A stretch of DNA of 64,000 nt, taken from positions 95,421-159,420 of the forward strand of contig NZ_DASZBH010000001.1 in assembly GCF_035944355.1 (NCBI RefSeq), written 5' to 3'. Below the pieces are notes generated by a model. It did no database searches and was not told the DNA's origin. It saw nothing but the letters and a program-made list of their open reading frames with translations. Shown piece by piece: positions 16,373-26,182 of this stretch. The position numbers and the translations under genes are program-made. Source of the DNA: Frateuria_A sp035944355 (GTDB taxonomy: Bacteria > Pseudomonadota > Gammaproteobacteria > Xanthomonadales > Rhodanobacteraceae). Each line of letters opens with the position of its first letter. The stretch's first letter is position 1.

Positions 16373-18478
16373 GTGGCGAAAGTAACCAAGTCATTCCAGT
16401 ACGGTAATCACGAAGTCACACTGGAGACGGGCGAAATCGCCCGCCAGGCGTCCGGTGCGGTCATGGTCAGCATGGGCGGCACCGTGGTGCTGGTCACCGC
16501 CGTGGCCGCGGCCAAGCCGCGCGAGGGGCAGGACTTCTTCCCGCTCACCGTCGACTACGTCGAGAAGTTCTACTCCGCCGGCCGCATCCCGGGCGGCTTC
16601 TTCAAACGCGAAGGCCGCCCGACCGAGAAGGAAACGCTGACCTCGCGCCTGATCGACCGTCCGGTCCGCCCGCTGTTTCCCGAGGACTACAAGAACGAAG
16701 TGCAGGTCATCGCACAGGTCGTTTCGCTGAACCCGGAAATCGACGGCGACATCCCCGCGATGATCGGCGCCTCCGCGGCGCTCAGCCTCGCCGGCATCCC
16801 GTTCAAGGGCCCGATCGGCGCCGCCCGTGTCGGCTACGCCAACGGCCAGTACCTGCTGAATCCGTCGGCGACCGAGCTGAAGACCTCCGACCTGGACCTG
16901 GTCGTCGCCGGCACCTCCGGTGCGGTGCTGATGGTGGAATCCGAAGCCAAGCTCCTGTCCGAGGACGTCATGCTCGGCGCGGTGATGTTCGGCCACAAGC
17001 ACATGCAGGTCGCCATCAACGCGATCGCCGAGCTGGCCACCGAAGCGGCCCGCCCCTCCTCGGGCTGGCAGGCGCCGGCACGCAACGAGTCGCTGATCGC
17101 CGCGCTCAAGGGCCAAGTGGGCAGCAAGCTGGAGGAAGCCTTCCAGATCCGCGACAAGCTGCAGCGCCGCGACGCCATCGCCGCGATCAAGGCCGACGCG
17201 CTGGAAGCCCTCAAGCCGCAGGCCGAAGCCAACGCCTGGTCGTCGGCCGAGCTCGCCAAGGAGTTCGGCGAGCTCGAATACCGCACCATGCGCGACAGCG
17301 TGCTCAAGACCAAGGTGCGCATCGACGGCCGCAAGCTCGACGACATCCGCCCGATCACCGTGCGCGTGGGCGTGCTGCCGCGCACCCATGGCTCGGCCTT
17401 GTTCACCCGCGGCGAGACGCAGGCGCTGGTCGTGACCACGCTGGGCACCACCCGCGACGCGCAGATCATCGACGCGCCGGAAGGCGAGTCGAAGGATCCG
17501 TTCCTGTTCCATTACAACTTCCCGCCGTTCTCGGTGGGCGAGGCCGGCCGCTTCGGCGCGCCCAAGCGCCGCGAGATCGGCCACGGCCGCCTCGCCAAGC
17601 GCGGCGTGCAGGCGGTCAAGCCCAGCATCGAGGAATTCCCCTACGTGCTGCGCGTGGTCTCGGAGATCACCGAGTCCAACGGTTCGTCCTCGATGGCGTC
17701 GGTGTGCGGTTCCTCGCTGGCCATGATGGACGCTGGCGTGCCGCTGAAGGCGCCGGTGGCCGGCATCGCCATGGGCCTGGTCAAGGAAGGCAGCGACTTC
17801 GTCGTGCTGTCGGACATCCTGGGCGACGAGGACCATCTCGGCGACATGGACTTCAAGGTGGCCGGTAGCGCCGACGGCATCTCCGCGCTGCAGATGGACA
17901 TCAAGATCGACGGCATCACCGAGGAGATCATGAAGGTGGCGCTGGAGCAGGCCAAGCGCGGCCGCCTGCATATCCTGGGCGAGATGGCCAAGGTCATCAG
18001 CACGCCGCGTTCGGAGATGAGCGAGTACGCCCCGCGCCTGCTCACCATCAAGATCCATCCGGACAAGATCCGCGAGGTCATCGGCAAGGGCGGCGCCACC
18101 ATCCGCTCGATCACCGAAGAGACCGGCACGACGATCGATATCAGTGACGACGGCACCGTCATCATCGCCTCGGTCAACCGCCTGGCGGCCGACGAGGCCA
18201 AGAAGCGCATCGAGCAGATCGTCTCCGACGTCGAGCCGGGCCGCATCTACGAGGGCAAGGTCGCCAAGCTGATGGACTTCGGCGCGTTCGTGACCATCAT
18301 GCCGGGCAAGGACGGCCTGGTGCACGTTTCGCAGATCTCCTCCGAGCGCGTGGAGAAGGTCTCCGACAAGCTCAAGGAAGGCGACATCGTCAAGGTGAAG
18401 GTGCTGGAAGTGGACAAGCAGGGCCGCATCCGCCTGTCCATGAAGGCCGTGGCCGAGGACGAAGCCGCCAACGGCTGA
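16373..18478 (+). CDS. pnp: Polyribonucleotide nucleotidyltransferase (PNPase)
   Basis: 3'-to-5' phosphorolytic exoribonuclease and degradosome component (701 residues). Domains: two RNase PH units (about 10-225 and 305-540) linked by a helical domain, KH (about 550-610, IREVIGKGGATIRSI) and S1 (about 620-690, YEGKVAKLMDFGAFVTIMPGKDG). It starts with GTG 20 bases after rpsO, preceded by AAGGA. The gap is too short for the RNase III-processed hairpin used for pnp autoregulation in E. coli, so control may differ. A strong terminator follows. Confidence 0.97.
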   Translation: MAKVTKSFQYGNHEVTLETGEIARQASGAVMVSMGGTVVLVTAVAAAKPREGQDFFPLTVDYVEKFYSAGRIPGGFFKREGRPTEKETLTSRLIDRPVRPLFPEDYKNEVQVIAQVVSLNPEIDGDIPAMIGASAALSLAGIPFKGPIGAARVGYANGQYLLNPSATELKTSDLDLVVAGTSGAVLMVESEAKLLSEDVMLGAVMFGHKHMQVAINAIAELATEAARPSSGWQAPARNESLIAALKGQVGSKLEEAFQIRDKLQRRDAIAAIKADALEALKPQAEANAWSSAELAKEFGELEYRTMRDSVLKTKVRIDGRKLDDIRPITVRVGVLPRTHGSALFTRGETQALVVTTLGTTRDAQIIDAPEGESKDPFLFHYNFPPFSVGEAGRFGAPKRREIGHGRLAKRGVQAVKPSIEEFPYVLRVVSEITESNGSSSMASVCGSSLAMMDAGVPLKAPVAGIAMGLVKEGSDFVVLSDILGDEDHLGDMDFKVAGSADGISALQMDIKIDGITEEIMKVALEQAKRGRLHILGEMAKVISTPRSEMSEYAPRLLTIKIHPDKIREVIGKGGATIRSITEETGTTIDISDDGTVIIASVNRLAADEAKKRIEQIVSDVEPGRIYEGKVAKLMDFGAFVTIMPGKDGLVHVSQISSERVEKVSDKLKEGDIVKVKVLEVDKQGRIRLSMKAVAEDEAANG

Positions 18479-18543
18479 GCACGTTGCCCCTCCCACTCGG
18501 GAGAGGGCTAGGGCCGGGGCGCGTGACAGCCCCGGTCCACGCG

Positions 18544-18574
18544 AAAAAAACGGGCCGTTGGCCCGTTTTTTTTT
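18544..18574 (+). terminator. Intrinsic terminator after pnp
   Basis: Seven A, then CGGGCC, a 3-base loop, GGCCCG and nine T: a strong GC stem extended by A-T pairs with a long T tract. It marks the end of the metY-pnp operon. The A run upstream also allows termination from the other strand. Confidence 0.92.
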
Positions 18575-18602
18575 GCGCTCGCAGTGTTCACGTCCGCCGC
18601 GC

Positions 18603-18673
18603 GTCATTCCCGCGAAAGCGGGATTCCATCCTCGCCTTCCAGGGCCAATGGATCCCCGCTTTGGGAATGACGG
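18603..18673. repeat. MITE-like inverted repeat with GTCATTCCCGC ends
   Basis: GTCATTCCCGCGAAAGCGGG (starting at 18603) pairs with the complementary end CCCCGCTTTGGGAATGAC near 18673; the ends are imperfect inverted repeats about 20 bases long around a 30-base centre. A longer member of the same family lies at 30011-30153. Elements with these ends are common between genes in many proteobacteria; they carry no gene. Confidence 0.7.
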
Positions 18674-18783
18674 TTGGCAGAAATGGCGGTGGCGGGAATG
18701 AGCGGTACCGTCGACGTAGGGCGGACCGCGCTTCATCCCCGCAGCACCACGCGCCCAACCGAAACCTTCCCTCATACGGGTTT

Positions 18784-18792
18784 TGCTACGAT
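18784..18792 (+). promoter_or_regulatory. Extended -10 promoter candidate for phaE
   Basis: TGCTACGAT matches the extended -10 pattern TGnTAnnAT. It lies 22 bases before the phaE ATG; no good -35 is visible. Confidence 0.4.
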
Positions 18793-18813
18793 CCCACCGA
18801 TCCCCAGCAAGGC

Positions 18814-19668
18814 ATGCCCGTGACCTCGCCCAATCCCGCCGCCGACTTCGAAACCCTGGGCCGCCAGGTATGGGATGCCTGGAGCCGTCCCTGGGCCGGC
18901 TCTGGCGCAGCACCCGCCGCCGCCGCGCCGATGTCCGGCATGGATGGCCTCAAGAGCTATTTCGACTGGATGCAGCAGGCCGCCGCCGCGATGACCGGGC
19001 AGGGCGGGCCGATCGCCTCGCCGGTCGCGCCGTTCGGCAACTGGTCTCTTCCCGGCACGGGCATGCCGCCGCTCGGCGTGGAGGCCCTGCGCGGGATGCT
19101 CGACACGCCGGCTTTCGGCTACAACCGCGAGCAGCAGGCCCAGCAGCAGGCGCTGATGCGTGCGCTGCTCGACCATCAGCAGGCGAGCGCGCGCTACCAC
19201 GAGCTGCTCGCCCGCGCGCAGGCGCAGGGAGCCGAGCGGATGCAGCGCAAGCTGGCCGAGCCCGGCTTCCAGGTCGCTTCGCTCAAGGCCATGTACGACC
19301 TGTGGGTGGACGCAGCGGAGGAAGCCTATGCGCAGATCGCCTTGTCGGACGAGTTCCGCGAAGCCTACGCGGCGCAGGGCAACACCCAGATGCGCGTGCG
19401 CCAGCTGCAGCAGCAACAGATGGAGCAATGGTGCCGCGAGGCCGGGTTGCCTACGCGCAGCGAGGTCGCCACGCTCGGGCAGCGGGTGCAGGAACTGCGC
19501 CGCGAGTTGCGGCGCATGCAGGCGGCCGGCGCCGCGGCCCCGTCACAGATAGACGGAAAGGCCGTAAAGACGGCCAAAAGGCAGGCGTCTGCCAAGGCCG
19601 CCCGTGGCACCCGGACCAAGTCCGTCGCCAAGGCCACCTCCCGCCGCACATCGCGCAAATCGCGCTGA
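18814..19668 (+). CDS. phaE: Class III poly(R)-hydroxyalkanoate synthase subunit PhaE
   Basis: Partner subunit needed for activity of class III PHA synthases (284 residues). The family region MYDLWVDAAEEAYAQIALSD and following coiled coil (QMRVRQLQQQQMEQW, VQELRRELRRMQ) identify it. The last 40 residues are a Lys/Arg/Ala/Ser/Thr-rich basic tail, resembling the DNA-binding tails of PhaF/PhaM-type granule proteins; PhaE of Allochromatium is not known to me to have one. The ATG at 18814 is preceded by AAGG; longer in-frame starts run into the repeats upstream. Followed by phaC after 8 bases. Confidence 0.9.
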   Translation: MPVTSPNPAADFETLGRQVWDAWSRPWAGSGAAPAAAAPMSGMDGLKSYFDWMQQAAAAMTGQGGPIASPVAPFGNWSLPGTGMPPLGVEALRGMLDTPAFGYNREQQAQQQALMRALLDHQQASARYHELLARAQAQGAERMQRKLAEPGFQVASLKAMYDLWVDAAEEAYAQIALSDEFREAYAAQGNTQMRVRQLQQQQMEQWCREAGLPTRSEVATLGQRVQELRRELRRMQAAGAAAPSQIDGKAVKTAKRQASAKAARGTRTKSVAKATSRRTSRKSR

Positions 19669-19676
19669 GGACCGTC

Positions 19677-20744
19677 ATGCAGACCCCGTGGCCGTTGGAC
19701 CCCGCCCGCATCCTCGAGGAGGTCACCACCTTCCAGCGCAAGCTGGCCGCAGGCGCCGCCAGCCTGCGCAGCGTGTCCGAGCCCGACTACGCCGACACGC
19801 CGCGCGAACTGGTCTACCGCGAAGACAAGCTCACCCTCTGGCGCATGCGCGGCGAGCGCGAGCCGACCGCCGGGACCCCGCTGCTGATCGTCTACGCGCT
19901 GGTCAACACGGTCTGGATGACCGACCTGCAGAGCGACCGCTCGCTGGTGCGCAACCTGCTCGCGCAGGGCGAGGACGTGTACCTGATCGACTGGGGCTAT
20001 CCCGACGGCGCGGACCGCTGGCTTACGCTGGAGGACTACATCGGCGGCTACCTCGACCGCTGCGTGGACGCCGTGCGCGCGCAGGCCGGCGTGGATGCCA
20101 TCGACCTGCTCGGCATCTGCCAGGGCGGCGCATTCTCGCTGTGCTACACGGCGCTGCATGGGGACAAGGTGCGCAACCTCGTCACCATGGTCACGCCGGT
20201 GGACTACCACACGCCGGACAACATGCTCTCGCACTGGGCGCGCGACCTGGACGTGGACCTGTTCGTCGACACGCTGGGCAACATCCCCGCGGCGCTGATG
20301 AACTGGGTCTACCTCACGCTCAAGCCGGTGCGGCTGCTGCAGCAGAAGTACGTGAACCTGGTCGAGATCCTGGACAACCCACGCGAGCTGGAAAATTTCC
20401 TGCGCATGGAGCGCTGGATCTTCGATTCGCCCGACCAGGCCGGCGAGGCCTTCCGCGAGTTCGTCAAGGATTTCTTCCAGGCCAACAAGCTGGTCAAGGG
20501 CGGCCTCACCATCGGCGGCCGGCCGGTCGATCTGGGCATGATCAGCCAGCCCGTGCTCAACATCTACGCCGAGCAGGATCACCTGGTTCCGCCCGACGCC
20601 TCGCGGGCGCTGGGCCTGCACGTAGGCAGCGACGACTACACCGAACTGGCCTTCAAGGGCGGCCACATCGGCATCTACGTCTCCGGCCGCGCGCAGCGCG
20701 AAGTGCCGCCGGCGATCCACCGCTGGCTGCGCGAACACGACTGA
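19677..20744 (+). CDS. phaC: Class III poly(R)-hydroxyalkanoate synthase subunit PhaC
   Basis: Polymerises hydroxyacyl-CoA to storage polyester at the granule surface (355 residues, the class III size). The catalytic triad is clear: Cys148 in the box GICQGG, Asp301 in EQDHLVPP and His330 in FKGGHIG, close to C149/D302/H331 of Allochromatium vinosum. GAGGA precedes the ATG by 6 bases. It forms a two-gene operon with phaE. No phaA, phaB or phasin is seen in the window. Confidence 0.96.
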   Translation: MQTPWPLDPARILEEVTTFQRKLAAGAASLRSVSEPDYADTPRELVYREDKLTLWRMRGEREPTAGTPLLIVYALVNTVWMTDLQSDRSLVRNLLAQGEDVYLIDWGYPDGADRWLTLEDYIGGYLDRCVDAVRAQAGVDAIDLLGICQGGAFSLCYTALHGDKVRNLVTMVTPVDYHTPDNMLSHWARDLDVDLFVDTLGNIPAALMNWVYLTLKPVRLLQQKYVNLVEILDNPRELENFLRMERWIFDSPDQAGEAFREFVKDFFQANKLVKGGLTIGGRPVDLGMISQPVLNIYAEQDHLVPPDASRALGLHVGSDDYTELAFKGGHIGIYVSGRAQREVPPAIHRWLREHD

Positions 20745-20856
20745 CCGTTGGCGGGGCTACGGCACGCCACGCATCACCACAGAGCGAATTGCACTCTACG
20801 CCAGCGCCTGCATGACCGCGTGTTAGGCTTTTCGATCTTTCCCAAATCCGCTCCCC

Positions 20857-21881
<1,025 letters not shown>

Positions 21882-21885
<4 letters not shown>

Positions 21886-22292
21886 AGCTCGGTCGTCAGG
21901 CCGGTTTGTTCGCCATCGGCGGCGTCATCGGCCTGCTGGTGGATGCCGGCACCGTGCAGGCGCTGGTCGCCTGGGCGCACTGGAATCCGTACCTGGCGCG
22001 GGTGATTTCATTTCTGCTCGCCGCCACCGCGACCTGGGCGTGGAACCGCCATCGCACCTTCGCCGACCTCGCCAGCGGCCGTTCGCCCTTGGCCGAATGG
22101 CTGCACTGGCTGGGGCTGATGGGCGTCGGCGCGCTGGTCAATTACGCGCTCTACGTCGTCCTCTTGCTGTCGTTTCCACTGCTGTACCGGTGGCCGGCGC
22201 TGGCCGCGGCGGCGGGGTCGGCGGCCGCCGCGCTGGTCAATTTTTCGACGGCCCGCGGGGTGCTTTTCAGGCGCCCAAAACGTGCCGTGTAA
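21882..22292 (+). CDS. GtrA-like membrane protein
   Basis: Small inner-membrane protein (136 residues) with four hydrophobic segments; the segment FLLAATATWAWNRHRTF matches the GtrA/DPMS-like family (Pfam GtrA), whose members help flip polyprenyl-linked sugars or work with glycosyltransferases. The start overlaps the mtnA stop (ATGA), so it is translationally coupled to mtnA although no functional link is known. No glycosyltransferase partner is visible nearby. Confidence 0.8.
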
Positions 22293-22338
22293 GCCACTGA
22301 TTCCAAAGGATAAAAACCAGGCTTTCGCCAGGCGTTCG

Positions 22339-22347
22339 TGATACAAT
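22339..22347 (+). promoter_or_regulatory. Extended -10 promoter of gyrA
   Basis: TGATACAAT (TG, one base, TACAAT) about 95 bases before the gyrA start. No convincing -35 is present, typical of extended -10 promoters. The DNA just upstream is AT-richer than the surroundings (AAAGGATAAAAACC). Confidence 0.65.
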
Positions 22348-22362
22348 TTCACGATTGCTTGA

Positions 22363-22408
22363 GGGCCGCGCAACCGCGTGCACGAAGCGCTGGCTGCGCG
22401 GCCCTTTT
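22363..22408 (+). promoter_or_regulatory. Terminator-like hairpin in the gyrA leader
   Basis: GGGCCGCGCA (22363-22372) pairs perfectly with TGCGCGGCCC (22395-22404), followed by TTTT. It lies between the gyrA promoter and start codon, so it may attenuate gyrA transcription, or represent a residual terminator of the mtnA operon. Confidence 0.5.
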
Positions 22409-22440
22409 CGTTCCATGGAAGCCGACTGGGAAGCCGATTG

Positions 22441-25062
22441 ATGGCAGAACTCGCCAAAGAAGTCATCCGCGTCAATATCGAAGACGAGATGCGCCAGAGC
22501 TACCTCGATTACGCCATGAGCGTGATCGTGGGACGCGCCCTTCCCGACGTACGCGACGGTTTGAAGCCCGTGCATCGCCGCGTGCTGTTCGCGATGAACG
22601 AACTGGGCAACGCCTGGAACAAGCCCTACAAGAAATCGGCCCGCGTGGTCGGTGACGTGATCGGTAAATACCACCCGCACGGCGACGCCTCGGTCTACGA
22701 CGCCATCGTACGCATGGCCCAGCCGTTCTCGCTGCGCTACATGCTGGTCGACGGCCAGGGCAACTTCGGCTCGGTCGACGGCGACAACGCGGCGGCCATG
22801 CGATACACCGAGGTGCGCATGTCGCGCCTCACGCACGAGCTGCTCGCCGACATCGACAAGGAAACGGTCGACTTCGGCCCGAATTACGACGAGTCCGAGC
22901 AGGAGCCGCTGGTCCTGCCCACGCGCGTGCCGAACCTGCTGATCAACGGCTCGGCGGGCATCGCGGTGGGCATGGCCACCAACGTGCCGCCGCACAACCT
23001 CAACGAAGTGATCGCCGGCACCATCGCGCTGATCGACGAGCCGTCGCTCTCGGTCGACGAGCTGATGCAGTACATCCCGGGCCCGGATTTCCCGACCGCC
23101 GGCATCATCAACGGCGCCGCCGGCATCGTCGAGGCCTACCGCACCGGCCGCGGCCGCATCCTGGTGCGTGCGCGCACCGAGATCGAGACCGAGGCGAACG
23201 GCCGCGAGACCATCCTGGTCCACGAGCTGCCCTACCAGGTGAACAAGGCGCGGCTGATCGAGAAGATCGCCGAGCTGGTGAAGGAAAAGAAGATCGAGGG
23301 CATCAGCGAGCTGCGCGACGAGTCCGACAAGGACGGCATGCGCATCGTGATCGAGGTGCGCCGCGACGCGATGGCCGACGTGGTGCTCAACAACCTGTTC
23401 CTGCAGACGCAGCTGCAGGTGACCTTCGGCATCAACATGGTGGCGCTGCTGGACGGCCAGCCGCGGCTGCTCAACCTCAAGGAAATCCTCGAGGCCTTCA
23501 TCCGCCACCGCCGCGAGGTGGTCACCCGCCGCACCATCTTCGAGCTGCGCAAGGCGCGCGCCCGCGCCCACATCCTGGAAGGCCTCACCGTCGCGCTGGC
23601 GAACATCGACGAGATGATCGAGCTGATCCGCAGCTCCGCCTCGCCCGCCGAGGCGCGCGAGCGCATGCTCGCGCGCAAGTGGCAGCCGGGCATGGTCGGC
23701 ACGCTGCTGGCCGCCGCCGGCGCCGAGGCTTCGCGGCCGGAGGACATGGACCCGCGCGATGGCCTCAAGCCGGAGGGCTACCAGCTCTCCGACGTACAGG
23801 CGCAGGAGATCCTGGCCATGCGCCTGCATCGCCTGACCGGGTTGGAGCAGGAGAAGCTTTCCGACGAGTACCGGCAGATCCTGGAGACCATCCGCGGGCT
23901 GATCGAGATCCTCGAGAATCCCGAGGTGCTGCTCAAGGTGATTCGCGAGGAACTGGAGGTCATCAAGGCCGAGTACGGCGATGCGCGCCGCACCGAGATC
24001 CAGCACTCGCAGGAGGACTTGAACGTTCTCGACCTGATCGCGCCGGAGGACATGGTCGTCACGCTGTCGCACACCGGCTACGTCAAGCGCCAGCCGGCCA
24101 GCACCTACCGCGCGCAGAAGCGCGGCGGCAAGGGCCGTTCCGCCTCGGCGCTGAAGGACGAGGATTTCGTCGAGCAGCTTTGGGTGGTCAACACGCACGA
24201 TACGCTGCTGACCTTCACCAGCACCGGCCGCGTCTACTGGCTCAAGGTCTACCAGATGCCCGAGGCCGGTCCGGGCGCACGCGGCAAGCCGATGGTCAAC
24301 CTGCTGCCGCTGGGCGAGGGCGAGAAGGTGCAGGCGGTGCTGCCGATCCGCGAATACAGCCCGGATTGCTACGTGTTCTTCGCCACCAAGTGCGGCACCG
24401 TGAAGAAGACGCCGCTGACCGAATTCGCCTTCCAGCTGCAGCGCGGCAAGATCGCGATCAACCTGGACGAGGGCGACGCGCTGGTCGACGTGGCGCTCAC
24501 CAACGGCAACAGCGACATCCTGCTGTTCGCCTCCAACGGCAAGGTCAATCGCTTCGACGAGAACACCGTCCGTTCGATGGGCCGCACCGCCACCGGCGTG
24601 CGCGGCATGCGCCTGGCCGAGGGGGCCGAGGTGGTCTCGCTGATCGTCGCCGCCGAGGGCGCTGCTCTTGGAGGGGATATCCTTACCGCCACCGAGCGCG
24701 GCTACGGCAAGCGCACGCCACTGGAGGAATTCACCAAGAAGGGCCGTGGCACCCAGGGCGTGATCGGCATCCAGTGCTCCGAACGCAATGGCGGGCTGGT
24801 CGCCGCGGTGCAGGTCACCGAGGCGCACGAGCTGATGCTGATTTCCAATCAGGGCACGCTGGTGCGTACCCGCGTCGGGGAGATCTCGCAGCTGGGGCGC
24901 AATACCCAGGGCGTCACCCTGATCCGCCTGCCGGTCGACGAGAACCTGGTCAGCGTGGTGCGCCTGGATGCCGAGGAAGGCAACGGCGAGGACGCCGAGC
25001 CGGTCGAGGGAGCCGCGCCGGAAGGCCCGGCGCCGGTCCAGGACGGAACGGAAGAAGCCTGA
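22441..25062 (+). CDS. gyrA: DNA gyrase subunit A
   Basis: Type II topoisomerase subunit that breaks and rejoins DNA (873 residues). The catalytic Tyr is Y122 in AMRYTEVRMS, the same number as in E. coli. The quinolone-determining stretch reads HPHGDASVYDAIVRMAQPF, so position 83 is Ala and 84 is Ser (E. coli Ser83, Ala84), while Asp87 is kept. The GyrA box QKRGGKG starts the C-terminal beta-pinwheel, and the tail is acidic. The ATG at 22441 gives the canonical MAELAKEVIRVNIEDEM; an ATG at 22378 falls inside the leader hairpin. A bidirectional terminator follows. Confidence 0.98.
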   Translation: MAELAKEVIRVNIEDEMRQSYLDYAMSVIVGRALPDVRDGLKPVHRRVLFAMNELGNAWNKPYKKSARVVGDVIGKYHPHGDASVYDAIVRMAQPFSLRYMLVDGQGNFGSVDGDNAAAMRYTEVRMSRLTHELLADIDKETVDFGPNYDESEQEPLVLPTRVPNLLINGSAGIAVGMATNVPPHNLNEVIAGTIALIDEPSLSVDELMQYIPGPDFPTAGIINGAAGIVEAYRTGRGRILVRARTEIETEANGRETILVHELPYQVNKARLIEKIAELVKEKKIEGISELRDESDKDGMRIVIEVRRDAMADVVLNNLFLQTQLQVTFGINMVALLDGQPRLLNLKEILEAFIRHRREVVTRRTIFELRKARARAHILEGLTVALANIDEMIELIRSSASPAEARERMLARKWQPGMVGTLLAAAGAEASRPEDMDPRDGLKPEGYQLSDVQAQEILAMRLHRLTGLEQEKLSDEYRQILETIRGLIEILENPEVLLKVIREELEVIKAEYGDARRTEIQHSQEDLNVLDLIAPEDMVVTLSHTGYVKRQPASTYRAQKRGGKGRSASALKDEDFVEQLWVVNTHDTLLTFTSTGRVYWLKVYQMPEAGPGARGKPMVNLLPLGEGEKVQAVLPIREYSPDCYVFFATKCGTVKKTPLTEFAFQLQRGKIAINLDEGDALVDVALTNGNSDILLFASNGKVNRFDENTVRSMGRTATGVRGMRLAEGAEVVSLIVAAEGAALGGDILTATERGYGKRTPLEEFTKKGRGTQGVIGIQCSERNGGLVAAVQVTEAHELMLISNQGTLVRTRVGEISQLGRNTQGVTLIRLPVDENLVSVVRLDAEEGNGEDAEPVEGAAPEGPAPVQDGTEEA

Positions 25063-25070
25063 CGAAACGA

Positions 25071-25103
25071 AGAAAGCCCCGGCCAGTCCGGGGCTTTCTT
25101 TTG
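25071..25103. terminator. Bidirectional terminator between gyrA and the DoxX gene
   Basis: AGAAAGCCCCGG (25071-25082) pairs perfectly with 25088-25099 around the loop CCAGT, with T residues after it on the + strand and A residues (T on the - strand) before it. It serves the convergent genes on both sides. Confidence 0.88.
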
Positions 25104-25136
25104 CGTCCGGCCCGCCTGCCGGTGGCGTTCGGCCGC

Positions 25137-25550
25137 CTAGCGCCGGTCGATCGAATAGCGCCCCGGGCCGGTGACGCACAACAGCAGCAGGCCGCCGATG
25201 ATGGCGATGTTCTTGTAGAAATTGACCATGTTGGCCATGCGGTCGGCACCGGCCATGGTCCAGTAGTGGTGCCCGATCAACGCCGTGCCGAGCGTGTACA
25301 GGGCAAGCAGCAAGGCCAGCGGCCTGGTGCAGAAGCCGAGCGCGATCGCCAGGCCGACGAAGAACTCCATGAGGACCACCACCGCCGCCGCCAGCGTGGG
25401 GACCGGCAGGCCGGCGCCCGCCATATAGCCGACGGTTCCGGAGAAGTCGGTGAGCTTGTCCCAGCCGAACAGCACGAACAGCACCATCAGCAGGAGCCGG
25501 GCGAGCAGGATCACCTCGTTGCTGGCCTTGTCGAGCAGTACGTAGCGCAT
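25137..25550 (-). CDS. DoxX family inner-membrane protein
   Basis: Four-helix membrane protein (137 residues) of the DoxX family: LLARLLLMVLFVLFGWDKL in TM1, FVGLAIALGFCTRPLALLLALYTL in TM3 and the loop IGHHYWTMAGADRMANMVNFYKNIAIIGGLLLL before TM4. Function in this family is not settled; some members associate with redox defence or thiol metabolism. A strong AAGGAGGT precedes the ATG at 25550. It is co-oriented with the peroxiredoxin gene 122 bases upstream, so an oxidative-stress link is possible but inferred. Confidence 0.85.
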   Translation of the reverse strand: MRYVLLDKASNEVILLARLLLMVLFVLFGWDKLTDFSGTVGYMAGAGLPVPTLAAAVVVLMEFFVGLAIALGFCTRPLALLLALYTLGTALIGHHYWTMAGADRMANMVNFYKNIAIIGGLLLLCVTGPGRYSIDRR

Positions 25551-25672
25551 GGCGGCGACCTCCTTCGCGACCGGTTGACGTGGCAGGGCTTGCGCCCTGG
25601 TCTTGCGGCGCCGATCGTAACTCCCCGCGGGCCTGCCATGCTGGGAAGAGCCGGCGCAACGGATGCCCGGCT

Positions 25673-26182
25673 TCAGCCGGCCGTAGTGCGGGCCCCTACA
25701 CCGAGTGCCTGCAGCATGGCCTCGGCGGTGGAAACGCGGAACTCCCCCGGCGCCTCCACGTACAACTGGCGGACCACGCCATCCTCTGCATACAAGGCGA
25801 AGCGGCGTGCGCGTAGCCCCATGCCGTAAGCGGTGCCATCGAACTGCAGGCCCAGCGCGCTGGTGAAACTGGCGTTGCCGTCGGCCAGCAGCTTCAGCCC
25901 GGCGGGCACCTGCTGCACGGCCGCCCAGGCCTGCATCACGTAGGCATCGTTCACGGCCATGCCTACCACCTCGATGCCATGCTCCCGGAACGTGCGGTAG
26001 TGCTGCACGTAGCCGGGCAGGTGGTGGTCCGAACAGGTCGGCGTGAAGGCGCCGGGCACGGCGAACAGCACGACCCGGGCGTGGGCGAACAGGCTGGCGG
26101 TGGACTGGCGGCGGGCCGGTGCGCCGTCTTCGATCACCGTCACTTCGACGTCGGGTAGGGGCTGGCCGATCTGGATGCTCAT
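25673..26182 (-). CDS. Peroxiredoxin (Prx5 / AhpC-TSA redoxin family)
   Basis: Thiol peroxidase that reduces hydrogen peroxide or alkyl hydroperoxides (169 residues). The motif VPGAFTPTCSDHHLPGYV places the peroxidatic cysteine at Cys50, as in Prx5-type enzymes. There is no fused glutaredoxin domain, so an external thiol donor (glutathione/glutaredoxin) is expected from the family. AAGGA lies 9 bases before the ATG at 26182. It is divergent from hsp20. Confidence 0.92.
   Translation of the reverse strand: MSIQIGQPLPDVEVTVIEDGAPARRQSTASLFAHARVVLFAVPGAFTPTCSDHHLPGYVQHYRTFREHGIEVVGMAVNDAYVMQAWAAVQQVPAGLKLLADGNASFTSALGLQFDGTAYGMGLRARRFALYAEDGVVRQLYVEAPGEFRVSTAEAMLQALGVGARTTAG

Larger units (their letters stand above)
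18479..18813. other. Gap between pnp and phaE (335 bp)
   Basis: No gene is seen. It holds, in order, a CCCTCCC/GGGAGAGGG repeat (18485-18530), the pnp terminator (18544-18574), an inverted-repeat element with GTCATTCCC ends (18603-18673) and a phaE promoter candidate (18784-18792). Confidence 0.7.

Noticed and set aside
20745..20856. Riboswitch before mtnA
   Set aside because: Searched for SAM-type helices in the 112-base gap; no convincing stem set or terminator.
22267..25659. Open frame of 1130 codons antisense to gyrA
   Set aside because: Runs across gyrA, its terminator and the DoxX gene in another frame; no family resemblance.
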